From Gaiellales bacterium (GTDB lineage Bacteria; Actinomycetota; Thermoleophilia; Gaiellales; F1-60-MAGs149): 9,156 nt of DNA. The first letter of the stretch is position 1. Every line of letters begins with the position of its first letter. The notes beneath the pieces are model-generated. The model had not been told where the DNA came from. It searched no databases and saw nothing but the letters and a program-made list of their open reading frames with translations. The DNA lies in contig JAURLF010000194.1 in the NCBI GenBank assembly GCA_030831375.1, positions 1-9,156 on the forward strand, given 5' to 3'. This document shows, in pieces, positions 6,077-9,156 of the stretch. The translations under genes were made by a program, and so were the position numbers.

Positions 6077-7528
6077 ATGGCGAAGGAGAACGTCGAGGAC
6101 GTCGAGCGGCAGCGGGCGGTGCTCGGGCGCAGCCCGATCTTCACGCACGCGGTCATCAACGACATCCACATGAAGGCCGAGCTCGGCCGCTACCGCATGC
6201 GCGGGTTCAGCATGTTCAAGCCGATCCCGCACTGGGACCAGCTGATGTTCATGCCGGGCACCCTCACGCGGTTCGTGATCGAGGGCTACCGCGAGAAGTG
6301 CGAGACGAAGACCGTGCTCCGCGCGCGCTTCGCGAAGAAGCCGCTCGAGCTCGACATCCCGATCTACATCACCGGGATGAGCTTCGGCGCCCTCTCCCTC
6401 GAGGCGAAGATGGCCCTGGCCAAGGGCGCCTCGATGGCGGGCACCGCGACCTGCTCGGGCGAGGGCGGCATGATCCCGCCGGAGCGCGACCTGTCGACGA
6501 AGTGGCTCTACCAGTGCATCCAGAGCCGCTACGGCTTCAACCCGCACCACCTGATGTGCGCCGACATGGTCGAGTTCTTCATCGGCCAGGGCTGCAAGGT
6601 CGGCCTCGGCGGCCACCTGATGGGCCAGAAGGTGACCGAGCAGGTCGCCGAGATGCGGAGCTTGCCCGCCGGCATCGACCAGCGCTCGCCGGCCCGCCAC
6701 CCCGACTGGCTCGGCCCGGACGACCTCAGCCTCAAGATCCAGGAGATCCGCGAGGCGACGGACTACCAGATCCCGATCCAGCTCAAGCTCGGCGCCAGCC
6801 GCGTCTACGACGACGTGCGCATGGCGGCGAAGTGCGGCCCGGACACGATCTACCTCGACGGCGCGGAGGGCGGCACCGGTGCCGGCCCGCACATCGCCAC
6901 CGAGGAGACCGGCATCCCGCTGATGGCGGCGATCCCCGAGGCGCGTCGCGCCCTCGAGGACGTCGGCCTCGCCGACGAGATCGACCTCGTCGTGGCGGGC
7001 GGGATCCGCAACGGCGGCGACGTGGCCAAGTGCCTCGCGCTCGGCGCCAAGGCGGTCGCCATCGGCCACTCGGCGATGATGGCGCTCAACTGCAACAAGG
7101 AGATCCCCGGCGTCACCGATTACGAGGGCACCGTGGGCGTCCCGGCGGGCGAGTGCTACCACTGCCACACGGGCCGCTGCCCGGTCGGCGTCGCCACCCA
7201 GGACCTGGAGCTGCGCAAGCGCCTCGTCGTCGACGAGGCCGCGGAGCGGGTCTACAACTTCCTGCACACCCTCACGCTCGAGGTCCAGATGCTGGCCCGC
7301 GCGTGCGGCAAGACCAACATCCACTCGCTGGAGCCGGAGGACCTCGCGGCCCTCACGGTCGAGGCGTCTGCGATGGCGAAGGTGCCGCTCGCGGGGACCC
7401 GCTACATCCCCGGCGTGACCGAGGAGCGCACGCTCAACGAGATCAAGGGCATGCTCGAGCGCCATCTCGTCAACCCGGTGGACTACCTGCCGGAGAGCGC
7501 GCCGCTGTCGACCCAGCAGGGCGACTAG
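6077..7528 (+). CDS. glxD: FMN- and Fe-S-binding glutamate synthase domain protein, GlxD/MgsC type
   Basis: This 483-aa protein matches the synthase (TIM-barrel) domain of GltB as a free subunit. It has GMSFGALS (100-107), CSGEGG (126-131), QLKLGA (235-240; Lys237), the FMN-phosphate loop DGAEGGTGAGP (261-271), GGIRNGGDVAK (308-318) and the iron-sulfur motif CYHCHTGRCPVGVATQ (Cys360, Cys363, Cys368). Known enzymes of the family reduce the imine formed from 2-oxoglutarate and the channelled amine, giving glutamate, or N-methylglutamate in MgsC. No GltD-like reductase follows, so the electron donor is not in this window. ATG 6077 follows GGGGG at 6063-6067, 20 nt after the glxC stop; the open frame upstream overlaps glxC and has no family similarity. 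The symbol is by family resemblance. Confidence 0.9.
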   Translation: MAKENVEDVERQRAVLGRSPIFTHAVINDIHMKAELGRYRMRGFSMFKPIPHWDQLMFMPGTLTRFVIEGYREKCETKTVLRARFAKKPLELDIPIYITGMSFGALSLEAKMALAKGASMAGTATCSGEGGMIPPERDLSTKWLYQCIQSRYGFNPHHLMCADMVEFFIGQGCKVGLGGHLMGQKVTEQVAEMRSLPAGIDQRSPARHPDWLGPDDLSLKIQEIREATDYQIPIQLKLGASRVYDDVRMAAKCGPDTIYLDGAEGGTGAGPHIATEETGIPLMAAIPEARRALEDVGLADEIDLVVAGGIRNGGDVAKCLALGAKAVAIGHSAMMALNCNKEIPGVTDYEGTVGVPAGECYHCHTGRCPVGVATQDLELRKRLVVDEAAERVYNFLHTLTLEVQMLARACGKTNIHSLEPEDLAALTVEASAMAKVPLAGTRYIPGVTEERTLNEIKGMLERHLVNPVDYLPESAPLSTQQGD

Positions 7529-7538
7529 GAGAAGCACG

Positions 7539-7994
7539 ATGGCTGATGCGAACGTCGCAACCGAGCGCCACAACCCGGAGCTCACCGTCGGCATCTCGGC
7601 GGAGTACCTCTCGGGCAAGCGGTTCCCCTATCAGGAGGACATCTCGGCGATCGAGGACGTCGACCTGATGGAGGCCACCCCGGGCCAGGACCTGAACTGG
7701 CTCGAGGACATCACCCTCCTCGTGGAGGACGGCGTGCCGGCCGTGTTCGACCGGTACTCCAACTCCTTCGTCAAGATCTACTTCGAGATCCCGAAGGGTC
7801 GCGAGGACGAGATCGCCCGCAAGGTGCTGATCAAGCACCTGACGTCGGGCAACTCCTACGGCATCCAGCTGAAGGAGGCCCACGCCAAGTTCCCGCAGCC
7901 CGAGCTCGGGCCGTGGGTCAAGGGCTCCAAGACCGTCGGCACGGACTGGAAGCGGTCCGTTCTGCCGGGCTGGGAGGCCCCCGCGGGCCACTAG
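7539..7994 (+). CDS. Unrecognised 151-aa protein, last gene of the GS/glutamate synthase operon
   Basis: I do not recognise this protein. It is soluble-looking, with no signal peptide, membrane segment or cysteine, so it is not an iron-sulfur carrier. The N-terminal half is acidic (IEDVDLMEATPGQDLNWLED). A compact middle region (VFDRYSNSFVKIYFEIPKGREDEIARKVLIKHL, about 69-101) could be a beta-strand plus helix, and the C-terminal third is rich in Gly, Pro, Trp and Lys, ending near LPGWEAP. It begins 10 nt after glxD with a clear AGGAGA ribosome-binding site (7527-7532), so it is part of the operon and probably acts with the complex. Codon use matches its neighbours. It could be an extra subunit, an assembly factor or a regulator of the ligase; the sequence does not decide. 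Confidence 0.85.
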   Translation: MADANVATERHNPELTVGISAEYLSGKRFPYQEDISAIEDVDLMEATPGQDLNWLEDITLLVEDGVPAVFDRYSNSFVKIYFEIPKGREDEIARKVLIKHLTSGNSYGIQLKEAHAKFPQPELGPWVKGSKTVGTDWKRSVLPGWEAPAGH

Positions 7995-8020
7995 GCCCCG
8001 CACACCGCACGACGCACGAC

Positions 8021-8052
8021 CCTCGGGGCGGGCCTTCGGGCCCGCCCCGAGG
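8021..8052. terminator. Convergent hairpin terminator, 14-bp stem with UUCG loop
   Basis: CCTCGGGGCGGGCC (8021-8034) and GGCCCGCCCCGAGG (8039-8052) pair perfectly around TTCG, which gives the very stable C(UUCG)G tetraloop on the plus strand. It lies 26 nt after the operon's last stop codon. There is no strong U-tract on either side, as is common in high-GC Actinobacteria. Being symmetric, it can serve the converging iclR transcript too. Confidence 0.85.
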
Positions 8053-8083
8053 CGTTGGTGGCCCCGACGCGGCGGCCCGTGCC

Positions 8084-8203
8084 TCAGGTCTTCGCGGCGG
8101 TGGTGACCTGTTCGGCCAGGATCGCGCCGCTGAATCCGGTGGTGCTCCCGACCATCGTGAGGCACTGGAGCGTGATCGCGACCTGCGCGAGGACGTGCGC
8201 CAC
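8084..8203 (-). CDS. Possible 39-aa small ORF downstream of iclR
   Basis: From the GTG at 8203 the minus strand reads VAHVLAQVAITLQCLTMVG followed by STTGFSGAILAEQVTTAAKT and a TGA at 8084. About 95% of third positions are G or C, against roughly 60% of first positions, so the composition matches coding DNA in this frame. It is in the same frame as iclR, 39 nt beyond its stop, and ends about 30 nt before the shared hairpin. The start is unsure: GTG 8203 has no good ribosome-binding site, though GGAAGG follows the iclR stop. It could be a small hydrophobic protein, or the C-terminal remnant of a decayed gene. Confidence 0.4.
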   Translation of the reverse strand: MAHVLAQVAITLQCLTMVGSTTGFSGAILAEQVTTAAKT

Positions 8204-8242
8204 TTCGCATCGGGCTCGCGCGCGCCGCGCGCGTCGTCCTTC

Positions 8243-9004
8243 CTAGAACGCGCCGAGCGTGCGCCCGAGCTCGCGCGCCGCCTGCTCGAGCACGGGCACG
8301 GCGGCCGCGCGGGCCGCGGCGTCGAAGCGGTCGGCGGGCCCCTGGGCGCCGATGATGGCCACGAGCCCGCCCGCGTGGTTGAAGACGGGCACGGCGATGG
8401 CGGCGAGGTCCTCCTCGCGCTCGCCGTCGGCCTCGCCCCAGCCTCGCGTCCGGGTCTCGGCCACGACCTCGGCGAGCCGCCCGGGATCCGTGATGGTGCG
8501 CGCGGTGAAGGCCTCGAGCTCGCCGCGGATCTCGGTCTCGCGCCCCGTCCCGAAGGCCAGCACGACCTTGCCGACCGCGGTGGCGTGCGCGACCGAGGGG
8601 CGCCCGACGAGCGCGGCGGAGCGCACGCTGCGCCGGCTCGGCACGTGGTCGACGGTGACGCCCTCGCCGGCGGCGGGCAAGGACAGCGTGGCGGTCTCGC
8701 CCGTCTCCGCCTCGATGCGCTCGAGGACGGGCCGGGCCACGTCGCGCACGTCGAGGCGCTGCAGGACGTGCGTGCCGAGCTGGAGCAGGCGCACCCCGAG
8801 CCGATAACGGCCCGTGTCGGGCACGCGCTCGACCAGGCCGTGGCCGGCGAGCGTGCCGAGCAGGCGCGACGCCGACGACGCGGACACGTCGAGGCGGCGC
8901 GCGATCTCGTTGACGCCGAGGTCGGGGGCGTCGGCGAGCAGCTCGAGCACGGCGAGCGCGCGCTCGACGGCGGCGACGGGACGGCCTGCGGCGGGCGTTG
9001 CCAT
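8243..9004 (-). CDS. IclR-family transcriptional regulator
   Basis: This is a 253-aa protein of normal IclR length. The N-terminal winged helix (about 10-68) reads AVERALAVLELLADAPDLG, VNEIARRLDVSASSASRLLGTLAGHGLVER and TGRYRLGVRLLQLG. The C-terminal effector domain (about 80-253) has the family pattern ATLSLPAAGEGVTVDHVPS, PSVAHATAVGKVVLAFG, RGWGEADGEREEDLAAIAVPVFNHAGGLVAIIGAQGPADRF and ends LGRTLGAF. IclR proteins bind small carboxylates or aromatics and control nearby catabolic or transport genes. Its target is more likely the divergent gene at 9041 or itself than the GS operon, which converges on it. ATG 9004 is preferred because a TACCAT box ends 7 nt upstream (leaderless) and because it opens the conserved domain; the frame stays open to 9106. 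Confidence 0.92.
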   Translation of the reverse strand: MATPAAGRPVAAVERALAVLELLADAPDLGVNEIARRLDVSASSASRLLGTLAGHGLVERVPDTGRYRLGVRLLQLGTHVLQRLDVRDVARPVLERIEAETGETATLSLPAAGEGVTVDHVPSRRSVRSAALVGRPSVAHATAVGKVVLAFGTGRETEIRGELEAFTARTITDPGRLAEVVAETRTRGWGEADGEREEDLAAIAVPVFNHAGGLVAIIGAQGPADRFDAAARAAAVPVLEQAARELGRTLGAF

Positions 9005-9011
9005 GACGGCA

Positions 9012-9017
9012 ATGGTA
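9012..9017 (-). promoter_or_regulatory. Putative -10 box of iclR (leaderless promoter)
   Basis: On the minus strand this reads TACCAT (TANNNT) and ends 7 nt before ATG 9004. No Shine-Dalgarno sequence precedes the ATG. It overlaps the spacer of the opposite promoter, so IclR binding here could control both genes. Confidence 0.5.
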
Positions 9018-9027
9018 CCCGGTCTCG

Positions 9028-9033
9028 TATGCT
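9028..9033 (+). promoter_or_regulatory. Putative -10 box of the divergent gene (leaderless promoter)
   Basis: TATGCT matches TANNNT and ends 7 nt before ATG 9041, the same geometry as iclR on the other strand. The -35 region would fall over the iclR start codon. Confidence 0.5.
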
Positions 9034-9040
9034 GTCGGTG

Positions 9041-9156
9041 ATGGAGGCGGTGGAGACCCGGTCGGCCCTCGCGGCCCTGCGCGCGCACTTTCCGGCACGC
9101 TGGCAACTCGCGCTGCGCTTCGGTGTCGTGGTGGGTGCGCCCTTTGCGGCCGGCAC
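9041..9156 (+). CDS. Divergent gene, N-terminal 38 codons only
   Basis: This is an open frame to the window edge beginning MEAVETRSALAALRAHFPA, followed by RWQLALRFGVVVGAPFAAG. Third positions are mostly G or C, as in the real genes here. The start at 9041 is chosen because of the TATGCT box 7 nt upstream; an in-frame ATG at 9029 overlaps that box. The LALRFGVVVGAPFAAG stretch may begin a membrane segment. I do not recognise the product. Its head-to-head placement makes it a natural IclR target. Confidence 0.55.
   Translation, partial: MEAVETRSALAALRAHFPARWQLALRFGVVVGAPFAAG

Noticed and set aside
6053..7618. 521-aa minus-strand open frame opposite glxD
   Set aside because: It is antisense to a gene with complete FMN and Fe-S motifs. 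Low-complexity composition and no domain.
8055..8246. 63-aa plus-strand ORF after the terminator
   Set aside because: It is Arg-rich towards the end, overlaps the iclR stop, and its codon-position composition is worse than the minus-strand frame over the same bases. No ribosome-binding site.
7470..9098. 542-aa and overlapping 412-aa minus-strand frames across the operon end and iclR
   Set aside because: They are Arg/Ala/Pro-rich out-of-frame readings that cross the terminator and the IclR gene, whose own frame is clearly coding.
1..9156. CRISPR arrays, tRNA/rRNA genes, insertion sequences, prophage or toxin-antitoxin genes
   Set aside because: I saw no regularly spaced repeats, no tRNA-like cloverleaf and no transposase or integrase motif; codon bias is even across the window, giving no sign of recent insertion.

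Overview
The window is very GC-rich, with a strong G/C bias at third codon positions. Its gene content (ArsR with a CVCDL motif, a GAF-PucR regulator, an IclR regulator, and three genes with TANNNT boxes 6-7 nt before the start codon) suggests a high-GC Actinobacterium. By overall impression I would guess Thermoleophilia/Solirubrobacterales, but the window holds no taxonomic marker.

Layout. (a) 1-774, minus strand: the start of an arsenic operon. An ArsR repressor overlaps by 4 nt (GTGA) the start of a GAPDH whose N-terminus resembles the ArsJ-associated GAPDHs; the GAPDH runs off the left edge. A 26-bp near-perfect palindrome (787-812) lies just upstream of a probable leaderless arsR promoter. 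(b) 832-2640, minus strand: a large GAF-GAF-PucR/CdaR-type regulator. (c) 2641-2903: the divergent intergenic region, with a 10-bp direct repeat, an inverted repeat and a 9-bp leader hairpin. (d) 2904-7994, plus strand: a tight five-gene operon made of a type III-like glutamine synthetase (GlnT/GmaS superfamily), a class II glutamine amidotransferase (GlxB/MgsA type), a GXGXG-domain protein (GlxC/MgsB type), an FMN/Fe-S glutamate-synthase domain protein (GlxD/MgsC type) and an unrecognised 151-aa protein. It ends at a 14-bp perfect hairpin with a UUCG loop (8021-8052). (e) 8084-9004, minus strand: an IclR-family regulator followed by a possible 39-aa ORF, converging on the same hairpin. (f) 9041-end, plus strand: the first 38 codons of a divergent gene.

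How it fits together. The central operon is a glutamate synthase split into its three catalytic modules, combined with its own amide-forming ligase. The ligase would make glutamine or another gamma-glutamyl amide. The GATase would release the amine, and the FMN/Fe-S subunit would condense it with 2-oxoglutarate, with GXGXG as scaffold. This is the logic of GS-GOGAT and of the gamma-glutamylmethylamide/N-methylglutamate route. By eye the ligase lacks the two acidic residues that form the ammonium site in E. coli GS, which leaves an amine other than ammonia open as the substrate. The fifth gene is part of the operon by spacing but has no known role, and is the best candidate here for an undescribed component. 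The divergent PucR-type protein is the likely local regulator.
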